The notes below the pieces were generated by a model that was given only the letters and a program-made list of their open reading frames with translations, did not search any database and had not been told where the DNA came from. From the NCBI GenBank assembly GCA_007644065.1, contig VJWN01000001.1:2184340-2248339 (forward strand): a stretch of 64,000 nt of DNA, written 5' to 3'. Positions 35,446 through 47,669 of the stretch are shown piece after piece; the stretch's first letter is position 1; each line of letters starts with the position of its first letter. The position numbers were made by a program, and so were the translations under genes. This DNA is from Margaritispora aquatica. Lineage: Eukaryota > Ascomycota > Leotiomycetes > Helotiales > Discinellaceae.

Positions 35446-36812
35446 GCATCTCGGTACCCCCTTTTTTGATGACACCACGAGTTTTGTTTTGCATTTGTCC
35501 GGAGTTGGAAAAACTTGGTATATTTTTCACAGCTTTGGAAATACCAAGGTCCAGTGTTTGGAGTTTAGGTGTTATTCTTGCTAGAATAGCTATACGTTTT
35601 TTTTTTACGCTTTCAATCAACGAACAGGATCAGCCGACAATGGGTACTGGATGATTCGATGGCTCTCTAAATATGATGTCTCAAAGAGGTGGAATAAATC
35701 AGTCACTTCAAGCAAATTTATCACGTCAAAAAACCCTCAATGGTCGGGCTCTGTGAGCAGATGTGGAAAATTTTCAACTCCTCCACATCTGGTAAATGCT
35801 TTTGCGCCATAATCACAAGCATGATTTGGCGTTGAAAAGCAACAATCGAAAAGATTGCTGATTTTCCAGCAAACTGGACACGTCGGCGGCACATATCGAT
35901 GGAACAAGTGAGGTGCGCAGCCTGCGATTTCCAGAATGTCGTCATAAGTGCTGGATGGTTTGGTACACTAAGCGAACCATCAAATGCTACCATCTGATTA
36001 TGCTTCAGCCCTCCGAAAAGGGCTTGTGAGGTCAGCTTTGGGCATCGGTCTCGGCTGCAGAAGAGGTCGCTTCCAGTAGGAGGTTGCAATTGAGGCTATG
36101 GAAAGCTAATTGGAGGAGCGAACATGACCAACTAGATGTGTTTACCGTGTCGTGGGTGTATTTGCAGGCGTTTTGGAATCCGTACAAGAATGCGAACACA
36201 TTTGGTGATTAAGAGCGCCACAGGAAGGAATGACTTTGAGGTCAGGAATCAGGAATCAGGAATTAGGATTTTGTGTATGTACGCTTGTAGTAGCACCGGT
36301 CAATGGATTAGGGCATTATTTGAGACCGATGAAGGCGTGGTGCCTTATGAGCCAGTAGTAAACAATAAATACATCAAAACCTCACCTCTAGTATGCTCGT
36401 CTGTGTGAAATATGCTTGGCTTTAGGTGGCGAGGGGGGCATTTGCTGATGTGTCAACCCAAGTGATTGGTCACCCCGCTGGTTGGCAACCACCCACCAAG
36501 CCAGTCGGTGAATTAAAATACACAAATGGCCTGTTTCCTTCACCGGGACCTCCTTTGGTTACCGGAAGTGAGCCTGGTAGTTTGTTAATCCCTTAGACTA
36601 CTATTCCTACAGCCGTACTTATATCATGAAGCATTATTGCAACCTTTCCTAGGAGATTTTCCTCTTTCTTGCCCTCCTGTTCACCGAGGGGAGTGTGGGT
36701 GTCTCTCTTTGTTGCGTGGTGCCTCGCCATTCCATCCGTTTTCGACATCGAGAGACTACTTCGAGCCCGGACTTGGAGAATTTTTGTGATTGTTTGAGAC
36801 TTCTAGGTCGAT
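35446..36812. other. Intergenic region, no supported gene
   Basis: Has the 3' UTR of the upstream gene and the promoter of the 36813 gene. A 122-codon minus frame (35721-36089) carries an HLPDVEELKIFHI segment slightly like a leucine-rich repeat, too little to call. A short AATCAGG tandem repeat lies near 36244-36272. Confidence 0.4.
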
Positions 36813-39493
36813 ATGTCGAACGATGGATGGGACATGGGCGATCCTCCACAATCCTATCCTGGAATGTTTGATCAATTAATGGACGAACAGCCCACCCAAC
36901 CATATTCCCGTTCGCAACCTGAGACTAGATCGTCCGATATCAATTGCCAGGCCGTCTTGAATTATTTGTTGGCCAATGGTCTCGTACACCCAGACGCTGT
37001 GCGAGATGGTTTCCTATGGGCTGCTACAGATTTCGGTTATCTTGCTGGGTACGAGAATGGTTCACAGCTGGGAAAGTTTTCGGGTACGACAACGACCGGA
37101 AGTCTCACCGGCATCATGACTCCCGGTTCCGTAACCGGGTACGGCAGTGGAAGCCACATTTCTCCGTATCTCGATCCGGCATACTCGGAGGCATCGAACC
37201 AAACCTCAAGCGAAAGCTTTGAGGGACAGCAGTTCTATGACCCTAGTGATGTCGGTTACCATGACAGCCAACCATATGCTGGACAAATCTCGCAACATGG
37301 GGGATCGGACAAGACCCTCATCCCGTTTCAGGACGAGCGGGAGCTTATACTGGCTGACCAGAGTCACCCGAGCAATGGTGAGAAATCTCTTTCACGATGG
37401 TACCTGATGGTTCCTGCGTCCCTGGCTATTCTGTGACGTCGTGACTAATAAGATTAGAACTGCAATATTGCCCCGATGCATACAGACCTGGCATGCCTGG
37501 CACTGAAGACGAACTAATCGATCAGAATCTCAATAATTGTAGTACACCACAAGGACCTTCAGCTTATCTAGCATTGGCATTCACGAATAATGTCGATACA
37601 CAGAATAGACTGGTTGGACCATTCAACCCTCCTATTCAGCGCTGCGCCTCTGAGTTCCCATCTGGCTTAGTCGCAAGAGCCTCTCTTCATGGCACTGCCG
37701 CAGCCCAAGTCTCGGAAGAGGTATCCAATGCACCTCCAATGAGCAGTTCATCGCAATCGCTATCGGTTCGCAGTGGGAGTTATCGTCATACTACCCAGGG
37801 ACCTAGGAAAACTCCGATAGGTAAAGGGAAAGACAAACAGAAACACGAAGGCTCACGGAGGGCGAACATGATAATCTTCGATGGGAGTATGGAACAAATA
37901 ACGGCGAACAATGAAGCGCTCTCTCATCGGCGGGGTGGTCGCCAAGGAAAACTTGATCCTGATGTTGCTGAGAAGGCACGTCACATGCGAAAGCTGAAGG
38001 CGTGCTGGAATTGTTGGCTCCGGAAAGAAACAGTAAGAGGGAGAGAAACCTGCGCTCTATAGAATTCATGCTGACGACGATCAGTGCTCCGATGGAATAC
38101 CATGCAATGGATGCGAGAAACGAAATTCACCTTTTGCAGGCTTACAGTGCTTTCGTTCTCACTTCGAAGATTTTGTGAAGATCTTTTTCCCAGGTAACGT
38201 TAGTGTGCCCTTGACACGGAACCACCATCTAATGGGTATAGATGTCCTATACGCGCATTTGCAAGAACTTGCGACAAAAAGCTTCATCTCTGAGAATGTA
38301 GCTGAATTCGTTGGCGATGAATTTTCCGTTGACGTCTCTGTGGGTGGAGAATTCGAGCCGATGAAACTTCAAGTTAAACTTTTCTTAGCAGAAGCCACAC
38401 AGCTAAAGCTGCTTCGCCACGCTCGCTTGGTGAAAGACGATAACAACAAGTTGCAACTCTTTGAGGCGTACAGTGCTCCTATTGGTATTAAGGACCCTGA
38501 CCAGAATGTTCTGAAAAGGGCTTGCAATGCTTATATCAATGCCATGGTTGAAAATCCGAAGTACATATCTCAGACTACTGCCGGTGATACGTCTTCACTA
38601 CCTCGCTTGCTCCTGAAGAAGATCATCAAGTACTTCAAAACCAACAAGGTACCGTTCATCATCCTGTTACATAGACGTAAAACGGACGTTCGAAAGTCTA
38701 ACATGTCGCAGTCTAAACTTTCCGAAGATGTGTTGAAAATGCACGCCATCCACTACTTTATGAAATCGGTCGTCACACTCACGCCCTCTTCCATTAAAAA
38801 AATCTGTGAAAAAAACCTCGTCTTAAACCAAGCCGATCCCTCTTCGCGGCTCATCAACCGCCAACTCAAGCAGACAATGCGTCAAATCCACTACGATACA
38901 ACCTTGGCCGTTCTCCAAGGCATCGAACACTCCCTCCGTCTGCGTCACAAGAAATCCTGGGCGCCCTCATTTTGCGCGATCCTCGTGCTGTGCCTATGCA
39001 TTGGAAGCCTGCAGATCGCTGCTGACACGATGATCGTGTACGAGATGCGGACGAAGGGCGAGCAGGCGCAATGGACACAAGCGGTCAGTTTCGATCTTTG
39101 TGGTAATTTGGATGAGTTCCCATTCGGGAAGTGCGTGCAGTACTTTCATGAGGTTTATCATACCAATAGGAAGCCGCAGGGGGGAAGGAAGGGTGATGCC
39201 TTCAACCCTTTGAAAGCTGCCAGCATGAAAGAGCCGCCTGGGCTGGGCGACAAGGCTGGCGATGAGCTGGTCATTAGTATACATGATCTGATTTCGAGCT
39301 CAGGTAATGTTCTCTGCACTAGGTGTGCCTTGAGGAAGATCAGTGTGCTAACAAGGTTCCAGAAGAAGAGATTATGAATCTTGCGACCAGGGGACCGTTG
39401 GTTAGACTTGATGAGTATGTCGATGCCCAGATTATCGAGGAGAATGGCAATGGTCGGCTGGCGGCCAAGTTCTTGATGTCTTTCTTCGAGTAG
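36813..39493 (+). CDS. Protein with an atypical zinc-cluster (Zn2Cys6-like), possible regulator
   Basis: Four exons, 36813-37377, 37458-38032, 38085-39303 and 39363-39493, give 829 aa. The first 360 residues are disordered (Ser/Gly/Gln/Tyr-rich). A cysteine cluster is rebuilt exactly across intron 2: ACWNCWLRKET then CSDGIPCNGCEKR and a later Cys, i.e. C371, C374, C381, C387, C390 and C402 (spacing 2-6-5-2-11). This follows Zn2Cys6 except for the long last gap, where the classical value is 5-8. Basic residues precede it (KARHMRKLKA). After it comes CFRSHFEDFVKIFFP, then a helical region of about 400 residues with a hydrophobic stretch SFCAILVLCLCIGSLQIAAD. The cluster placed centrally rather than at the N-terminus is a fungal pattern seen in a poorly studied regulator group. 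Nuclear function is inferred, not shown. Confidence 0.78.
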
Positions 39494-40661
39494 TCCATAG
39501 ACAAGGTGTAGATCGAAGGGATCCAACGGCAGCGATGAAGTTATGTACGGCCATCTCACCGTTATGTTATTATGCGTCTTATATGTATTCTTAGCAAAAT
39601 TCGGAAGCGATGGCGCACGAGGATGGGAACAGGGTCTTAGAGGCTTAGACCTTTGGAAAAGCCTCTGTTTGTGTTTTTTTAATTTTAAGAGAGGGAGGAG
39701 AATTGACGTACATTCCTGTAATTTTCATTTGGGTCAAAGGTCATGATGGAATTTCGACATGAAAAACTGATAATATCAAGTCTTACATATTTCTAGAATA
39801 TATTATATATTATTCACTGTCCTTACCAATTTAATCCAGCAAATTCAATTACCCACCTCCAGACTACCTACCGATCAAAATGCCTCCTTGAAAGAAATCG
39901 AACAATTGGCCTTCACCACCTTCACACACTCACGCACTCAATTCTGTCACTTTGACACCTACACATGCAGAACTAAAATAGTAAAAATCACCCATCACCA
40001 CTCGCCTCTCACACTTCACGCACGCAAAAAACCCCGCTAAGCGAGAACCCCACCCATGCATGGCCTTATCCATCCATCCATCCATCCAGCCATCCAATGA
40101 GCATCCGTGCACAGATTACTTTTTATGTTGCACGTCGACACTTCCTTTGCATTACCGCATCGGGCCTCTGTTGCATGTCGTGCTGTGGCACTGTGTGCCT
40201 GCTGGCCAGTCGTTTTTGGAAGGGGCGTATTTGTTGCAGGTCGCGAAAAGGCAGGGTCGATGTTGCAGATGACAGAATCAGGAAGGCAAGGTTGTATTTG
40301 AGGTGTTGCAGCTGATGGATGGGGAGTGCTGATCATGTGACATTGTACATCATACCTCAGGTAATCTTACCTAGGGCAGCTGGTAGGTAGATCCCTTCTG
40401 TTTAGATTTTGACTGTAGAGATGTGCATGTATTCACCTTCTGCGATTAAGAGGTTGTGGTAGGAATTATATTTCTTGATTTGTATGGTATGATATGGGTA
40501 TGGCATGGTTTATATAGGCTGCAGCTTTGTAGTTGTGTGGACGTTCGTGAATGATCACAAACACCAAAATAAACGATCCCAAATCCGGTTACAGTGTCAA
40601 AGCAGCTCTCAGATCATATATTTCTTTATAATATTATCATTTTGTGATAGATGTCTGCATC
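39494..40661. other. Intergenic region between convergent genes
   Basis: Contains 3' UTRs and an ATCC microsatellite at about 40068-40088. A 99-codon minus frame over the microsatellite is spurious. Confidence 0.45.
40068..40088. repeat. CATC tetranucleotide microsatellite
   Basis: About five tandem CATC units, followed by a degenerate unit (AGCCATCC). Confidence 0.8.
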
Positions 40662-42598
40662 TCACCATGTCACAACAGTAACTCTCTCCTCACTCCCATC
40701 CACCCTCCTGCAACTCACCGTAGTCCTCCTCTCCAAACCATCAACCACAAGTCCAGTGATCCGCACTCTCTTCTTCCTCGGGATGTAACCATTCGCATCT
40801 CTACCCTCTTCTTCCATAAACATGACATATTCGGAAATACTCGCCATAGTCAAGGCGTCCCAGATGCCTTCTCTCGCCGCCAAGCTCCGCAACAACGCAA
40901 TGGCTTCGCGCCTGATGGTAGGTTCGCGACACCATTTCGCTATAAGCCGGACTGGGTTGACGAGCATTGTGTCGAAGGTGAAGAGATGCTCTGTTTTGAA
41001 GAAGTCGTCGCTTGCTACTTCCTTGCCAAGGTCGATGAGCTCCCTGAATGTGGGTTCGAAATTGTCAAGTGAAAACTCGTCACCGAAAAGAGAGGCGAGA
41101 AGCATGATCTCAGATGTCTTGGCCTGAATGTGTAAAATGCTACCTGCTAGCCACTCTCTCGAGACTTTTGAAAGGCTGTTGTAAAAGGGTGCAAATGCAT
41201 CGAACCAGCGCTTAATTTCCCTCGAGTACACGATACACTGGCGTCGTGCATCTTGGTCCTGAGATGGTGATAATGAGAGCATGATCGCTGACTCGGAGTA
41301 ACAGGCTACGGTCTCGGTGCCGACTCCAACTTTAGTAAGTTCTTGCATGTTCCCTTCAGCTTGTGCCATCGTGGCTATGGTGGCTATGAAGTGGGAGCTT
41401 CGTCGCTGAATCAGCTCCCAGTACCTTCTCGCTTCTTCGATAGAGATGAATCTCATGGGCATGGCGTTGATGACAGCAGCGCCTGAGTTCTTCAGAGACT
41501 GGTGCGTGGACGCTCCGCGTGGATCAACGTATGCCATGATCTGAAGATCGAGCCGTGAAAATGCTAGGACAAGCTCATCCTCAATAACATGCGGCGAAGG
41601 ACTTTCGAGTCCTTCTTTTCTAGAAATCGGTGTCTCTTGTTTGTCTAGCCACGCTTGTAGCAAAGTGTGACCACTCACAGCATGCTTCAGACCCTGGAAA
41701 TAATTGCCCTGCAAATTCTCAAAGCAGACAACTAGTAGACAAGCTATAAGTGCCATTCGCAACCCCTTCTCACCACCAGATATTCGTTTCTGCATCTTTT
41801 TCAACGCGAGTCCCCATTGTTGCAGAGCAAACCGATAGCGAGGTGTCACCTCAATGCCAGACGTCACCTTGGTGTGCTTGCTCTCCATCAGACGTCGACC
41901 ACATGTATGGAGAGCACCAATGGCTATGACGGCGTCTTTGACAAAGTCTTCAGAGTGTGAAGCTTGAAGCATGACTTCTGACCAGACAGTGGATGTGAAG
42001 AATCCAGGGAGTTGGGCCGCGAGGTCATTGGTGAAGGTTTGGAAGTTGTCTGATTCTAATTGTGAGCTGAAGCGTTGTCTTGAAAGAGACTGGAGCGGAG
42101 TTGGCGGTGTGTGATGATGGTAAGTGAGAATAAAGGGACGAATTGGGAGTTCTGGGTTTTTGGATGCAATTCTTTTGACTCTGCGCTTTCCTTGTGAAGG
42201 GGTAGGATAGCCATCACATTTGCCCCAAAATTTGATGCTTTAAGATATTATTAGCATAATGGTCTTGTCATCTCCCTGCTTGAGCTCTATAGGCTAGCTC
42301 TTGTACTTGTCGACAGCGAATGGGTCTCAGAAGAATGCTTTCCGTCTCCATCATACTTTGACAAAGGAGCGAAAGGTAACATACCATTTCAGACAGCTTG
42401 GATGAGTTTCATCGCACTTCACCCTTCTTATCCTGAGAGCTGTGTTAGCAAGTTACCAAATGTGTAAGCATAGAGAATCTCAAGTGCTTACTTGCATGTC
42501 GTACATCCGCTTCTCGTCTTGGCGTGATGAGCTCTAATCCTTTCCTTAGGTGGTACTTGGGAGCTGGATGAAGGCGGGTCTGTCGGAAGATTCGACAT
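40662..42598 (-). CDS. Zn2Cys6 transcription factor with fungal-specific domain 2
   Basis: Three minus-strand exons, 42598-42492, 42432-42385 and 42237-40662, give 576 aa. The zinc cluster spans all three exons: Cys32, 35, 42, 49, 52 and 59 (GCTTCKIRRVKCDETHPSC, then LKC and IKFWGKC), spacing 2-6-6-2-6, with the Lys/Arg pattern that contacts CGG triplets. Each splice junction falls inside the cluster and restores it exactly, which confirms the model. The remainder resembles the fungal-specific transcription factor domain of the DUF3468 type: AVIAIGALHTC, FALQQWGLALKKMQ, MALIACLLVVCFENLQGNYFQGLKH, FSRLDLQIM and the later helices. It is predicted nuclear. DUF3468 regulators often control nearby metabolic or transport genes, but no such cluster is visible here. 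Confidence 0.93.
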
Positions 42599-44934
42599 TG
42601 GTGAATCCTGGTGATTATTGTGGTGATGATGGTGGGGAAATTAGAACCTCGTAGGTTTTGTGAGATGCACACGTTTCGAGACAAATTCCCTCCTGGATGG
42701 ACAATTAGCCTGCAGGATTAGGAAATGTCGTGCTCTATATCTCCTCGATTCTATCACAACAAAAGGAATCGAGGTTACCCGGCCTTGGTCACAGCTTCTC
42801 GTAACGTGATCCAATCAGATATGTGATATCCTCCCAAATATCCATTTGAAGCATCTCCTCCGAAAACAACAGGACCAGGGTTCGACATAGCCCCCAATGT
42901 TTAATGGAACCATACTGGTACAGGCACTTCGTAAATGGGACGGACGAACAGCACCAATCAAAGCTAATCAATTAACCAATGGAGAGTAAGGAGCGAATCC
43001 TTGAAACTGTGATGTGAAACAATGGCATCTGCTGTATTAGTTCGATGCAACTAAGAATTCTATGAACCATGATATCGAAGCCCAACTCAAACGGCTGTTG
43101 AAGTTGCTGATCATAGCTATAACTTCAAGAGCCAGTTCTCTCAGTTCTCTCCTGCTCTATAACAGCATCCTTGATGTCATCTGGTTGAGCTCGCATAATT
43201 TCGTCAATCTCGCATGAAGCATAACCGCTCGAGCATCCATGCTGTTCCATCTCAAATCTTTGACACATAGATAAGTCCTCATCAGGGCATTGCCATCTCT
43301 AATTCATCGGAAAAACATTAGTTGTCAGCGGGATAATACGCCGATGAAAAGTGCGACTTGCAACAAGAGCTTGAGTGAGGATTTTTTGAGGGGAGAAGAA
43401 GATGCGTGATGTGGACATACCTACCTAAGGTAGGTCAGAGCGTACATCATGTGATGAAAGAACGATGCAGGGTATTGCAAGAAGCATAGTAAGGTTAGAT
43501 TGAGTACCTTGATATCTGTAACTAATTCAATCAACTCATAGAGCTGAGCATAGAGAACACAAATATTCACTCCTAATGTCTTGACCCAGTATCATCTATA
43601 CTTCGTCGTCAGCTCCTCTCTCGCTAAACCATTTCAATAATGCATATAAAAACTTTAACATGGGTGTAATTTGTAACAAGATACCAGTGATAGACTTGAA
43701 TGTCGATAAGTGTGGCAAGGCTTGATATGAGAGATGTAGATCTTGGTTTGCCATCATCGCATTTTACTGAATATTACATGTCAACACAATTATCTGCCCA
43801 TTCCTTTTCACGCCACTCCTGCATGTACCCCCAAGGATTAAGTGACTTCAAACACTAGTATAACAGAAAATCTAGAAGCCATAGACGTTCTCAGATTAAG
43901 TTCATAGTTATAAGCTAAACTGAAGTGCTTTATTGTCTGATGAAATCGTGGCTGTCTAACGCAGCCAGACTCGTTCTACAAGAGGGAACACAGGTTATTT
44001 ACCAAGGAGAACACCTCATTTTCATCTCCTAGTATCTTTGGTCTTATTTGAAGCCTCCTCTGCCGACCATATGCAGGATATTGCCATCATCTCTAGAAGT
44101 CACCTGCCAAACACAACTAGGTCACATGTTCGCTAATCTCAGGGGGATCGATCCATTGAAACATGATTCAGATATAAAGTTCTGAAAGACACATTGAGTT
44201 CTGATTTATCTTCGTGGATATGCAATGTAGTAGCCTATCCGGTGATTGTGCATTTGTTGATTCGGTATAGCAGTATGCTATGGATTGTTGCCGATGGGCC
44301 TTATATGAGTTGTCGGCTTTCGACGAGAGGTTTTGTTCTTGAGGAAATGTGTAGCTCGAGAGCAAGCTTCAGAATGCTAAGCTACTCTCTCTATTCAATT
44401 TTTCTTGAAATGAGGTATTTGATGATCTTTGCGGACTTCAATCAACCTAATCACTCTCGGTTGACGTGATACAGATGCAGATTTTCTGCGCGAATTTCGA
44501 AAGCAAAGGTCAAAAGCTCAAATGTCTTATAGTAATCAGAGCAACTCAAACTTGGTTTGGGTTTCAAATTCTAGACCGAGACAAAATAATAAAAAAACTC
44601 GTTACTAATCTTAAAACCAAGACCGGATCGGGAAAAACAAAGCAGTCGAATGACATGTGTTATGCTCATTACCGATGTCTTCTCTACTAGTCACGACTTC
44701 AATTATCTAAAGTTGTACACAGCATGGGAAGACTTCAATACCAAACATTCGGCTATGATACAACAATTACCTTGTCATTCAATCGTCAGAAGTGATTTAC
44801 TCCAGCTCAACCTTGCACCATAACAATTCTACTCTAGCCTCCAAAGTCACCCCACCCAATCATTATCTAGCACAGCCTTTACTTGATTTCTAATCTTTTA
44901 ACCACCCCCTCTTTCTCAATCCCCAACACCATCA
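42599..44934. other. Intergenic AT-richer region, no gene seen
   Basis: About 2.3 kb upstream of the Zn2Cys6 gene. Frames are below 95 codons and none has splice support. Base composition becomes increasingly AT-rich towards the transposon at 45269. Confidence 0.45.
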
Positions 44935-45260
44935 TCATTTAAACATATACATCCGCCGAATCAGCAACTCAAAAGCAAACCGCTCCTCGCATAAGCCCAT
45001 ACTGTTACCGGGAGCATTAATAATACCAAGTCGTGTAATCGGAGGAAACTTAACGCCAGCATAAGTGACTGCTATGGCATGTGCTTGCAAAATGATTTCT
45101 GTCGAGCTTGCTCTCTCATTGATCACCACCAAATCTGCGCACTCCACTTGATGATCCTCTCTGAGCTCCTCACACAAAGAAATTTGTCATTGGGAAGTCA
45201 AAGTAGTACGATCTCTACAGCTGCCCAACTCCGTAGACTTGCGGCTTGACAAGGACGCCT

Positions 45261-45268
45261 AACTTATC
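45261..45268. repeat. Left target-site duplication of the hAT element
   Basis: AACTTATC directly precedes the element. The right copy is AACTCATC. The single difference is a C-to-T in a CpA context, the classical RIP change. Confidence 0.85.
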
Positions 45269-45281
45269 TAGTATTCGAAAT
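45269..45281. repeat. Left terminal inverted repeat of the hAT element
   Basis: TAGTATTCGAAAT; relative to the right end it has T for C and A for G, the two changes expected from RIP on either strand. Confidence 0.85.
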
Positions 45282-47612
45282 TCGCCCGGGTCAACCTACT
45301 TAACCCGCTAGTTTTTAAGCTAGATATCTATCCGGCGATTTTTTTACGGGTTAGATATTACTAGTTTAAAAATTCCGAAATCTAGGTAAATCTAGCTTTT
45401 TAATATATATATTATTAGTAGAAAAACGAGGAAAATACTAAATTCTAATTAGCTAAAACAAGAAAAACACTAAATAATATAAAGTCTAGATATAAAAATC
45501 TACTATTAATCCTAATTCTTAAGAATCTAAACGTTATTTTTATTAAGCTTATACCGATTCTTTTCTTTTTTTTCGATAATATAAACTCTTTAACTTTTTA
45601 AATATAAAATATAACGAATTATCTTATTTAAAATATAATTTCGTTTTATAAAGATTAGATTACTAGCTTAACTAAATACTTTTTTTAAAGGTATAGATAT
45701 AGTAGAAATAGTAAGATAGTTACGTACTATTTTATATATTATAAAAAACTTATATTATTAACTCGTTATAAAAGCTCGTTATTCTTTAATAGTTATATCT
45801 ATATAAAGTATAACTATAAAAAGCTACTAATTAAGCTTTATTATACCTATAGTTAGAATAACGCTAGCTTAACGATTAGCTATAAAGTTAGTAAAACTAT
45901 ATTAAAGGTTAATTCTTTACTTTTCTCTATCTTATAGTTAATTAATTATAGTTTTTTTATCTATTAATTCGTTAACGTTAATAGTAGTATTCTTAGCTTT
46001 TTAACGGTAGAATTCGTAAATAGCTACTTCTTGTTATATATAATTATTAAAAACACGTTATATATATGTCTTAGCTAACTTAAAGTTAGACGTTTAAGTA
46101 CCTTTTTTAGTATTATAAAAATACTTAAAAAAAGTTAGTTTATAATAAGGATCGTATATTATTATAATAAAGGAATACTATATACGTATTAACTTCTAGT
46201 AATACTTTTATATTATACTTTTAATAGTCTAAATAACTATTTTAAATATAATTTATTTATTCTAGATAATCTAAATATCAAGTTATCGAATAATATATAA
46301 GTAGTCTAGAACTATATTATAAAGTATAAGGTAGTAATTAGCCTATAAAGTAGTTATAAACCTATAAAATATATCGAAAAATACTACTATCTTTTATAGA
46401 GTATTCTAATCTTTATTAGTAAACGTTAGATTCTAATATACTAATATATTTTAATTTTATATAATAAGAATAACTTTAATTACTAGTATTATTAAAAAGA
46501 ATACTATTAATATAATATCTATAAAGTTTTAACGTATAGATATATTATATTATAACTCTTAAAACTTAATTTCTAGAAGCTTATACTATACCTTTAGATT
46601 TATTCTCGGCGTTTTATATATACGAAATAGTATACTTAAGGAACGGTATTTAAAGAATAAAGATCTTTTTTTATTATTTATAGTAACTATACGGTTTACT
46701 TAATAGAAATAATAATAACGATATTCGTTAAAGTTTAACTTAATCGTTTTAAAAGCTAATTATAACGACCCTGTCGCTGGTTTTAGGGTATAAGATAAGG
46801 ATTTAAAGTATAGTAGATTAAACGTATTAATCTTAGATATATTACTAATAAGTATAAATTACTATTTAAAGTTAAANACGGTATCTTTACTATAGTATTA
46901 GCCGTTACTAGAGTAATAGCTTATATTAATATAATAGATATTCTAAAGTATTTTTTATTATAGTATCTTTTATAGTTATTCGTTTTTAATAGTTATTTTT
47001 TAATCTATTTTAGTTATATTCTATAATCTAGTTAAGTATAATATATTATTATCTAGTTGTTTTTTCTAGACTTATTAATTATTTTTTATCGATATAAAAA
47101 AAATATACCTATAAATATATATAATATTATTTCTTTTAATAGAAAAGCTTTATATTAATATAAAAGAAAAAGCTAATAATCGTTATTAAAAGTACTAGAG
47201 CGATTCCGTTTTAAAGGTAATACTAATCTTAAAACTAGTAAGGATAATAAGATAATAATTATAAGTATTTATATAAAAGTTTAAAAAGATAAAGAAGTCT
47301 ATTAAAATAATATAATAATAGATAAAACTAGCTTAGTTCGTAATACTAGTAAAGGTATTTATAGATAGTAAAAATTTAAATAATAATATATTTTTATAGA
47401 TTCTAAATAGATCTAAGTTCGAAAAACAGAGTAGATTACGTTTATTTATAGCTTTTTATTAACTAGCGGAGCGTATTTATATTATTCTATAAATACCCGG
47501 GTCGACCCGAATAAATCCGGATACCCTTCGAAATTTTAGGTATCTATCCTATAAATATTACCTAGGTCGGGTACCTACCCGACTACCCCTCTAGGTCGAC
47601 CCGGGTCGACCT

Positions 47613-47625
47613 ATTTCGAACACTG
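47613..47625. repeat. Right terminal inverted repeat of the hAT element
   Basis: ATTTCGAACACTG, whose complement CAGTGTTCGAAAT begins with the CAGTG typical of hAT ends. This end looks unmutated. Confidence 0.85.
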
Positions 47626-47633
47626 AACTCATC
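47626..47633. repeat. Right target-site duplication of the hAT element
   Basis: AACTCATC, taken to be the original target sequence. It reads as part of codons D-E-L of the interrupted minus-strand gene. Confidence 0.85.
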
Positions 47634-47669
47634 TACGCTTTGATATTCCCCATCACATGAAATAGGCAT

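Larger units (their letters stand above)
45269..47625. mobile_element. RIP-degraded hAT-type DNA transposon, 2,357 bases
   Basis: The ends are TAGTATTCGAAAT on the left and, read on the other strand, CAGTGTTCGAAAT on the right: a 13-base terminal inverted repeat with two differences, both RIP-type. Internal to them both ends carry CCCGGGT-RACCTA motifs and several GGTCGACC palindromes. It is flanked by an 8-base target duplication, the hallmark of the hAT superfamily. The interior is extremely AT-rich, mostly TA, and full of stops on both strands, so no transposase can be read; it is either a dead autonomous copy or a short derivative. The subterminal repeats at 47500-47620 are clearly less mutated than the interior. 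One undetermined base (N) lies at 46877. The RIP attack extended into the left flank, as the target-site change shows. Confidence 0.85.
44935..47669 (-). pseudogene. Small minus-strand gene split by a hAT transposon
   Basis: Reading leftwards, ATG at 47669 starts MPISCDGEYQSVDEL. The frame runs into the transposon at the 8-base target site. If the element and one target copy are removed, the frame continues directly on the other side (45260 downwards) as GVLVKPQVYGVGQL. A plausible intron then follows (45218-45161, GTAGAG to CTCAG), joining in phase to EDHQVECADLVVINERASST and a final stop at 44935. That gives about 100 residues, all free of stops. The intact part after the intron is an 80-codon frame in its own right. 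I do not recognise the family; there is no signal peptide. Because the insertion lies in the first exon, the gene should be inactive in this strain, unless a downstream start is used. Confidence 0.6.

Noticed and set aside
35721..36089. 122-codon minus frame with a faint leucine-rich segment
   Set aside because: One LRR-like stretch is not enough; no F-box or further repeats around it.
40037..40336. Frames with GWMDGWMDGW-type repeats
   Set aside because: They are translations of the CATC microsatellite.
45400..47480. Search for a transposase frame inside the hAT element
   Set aside because: Stops are dense on both strands after RIP, so no coding segment can be claimed.
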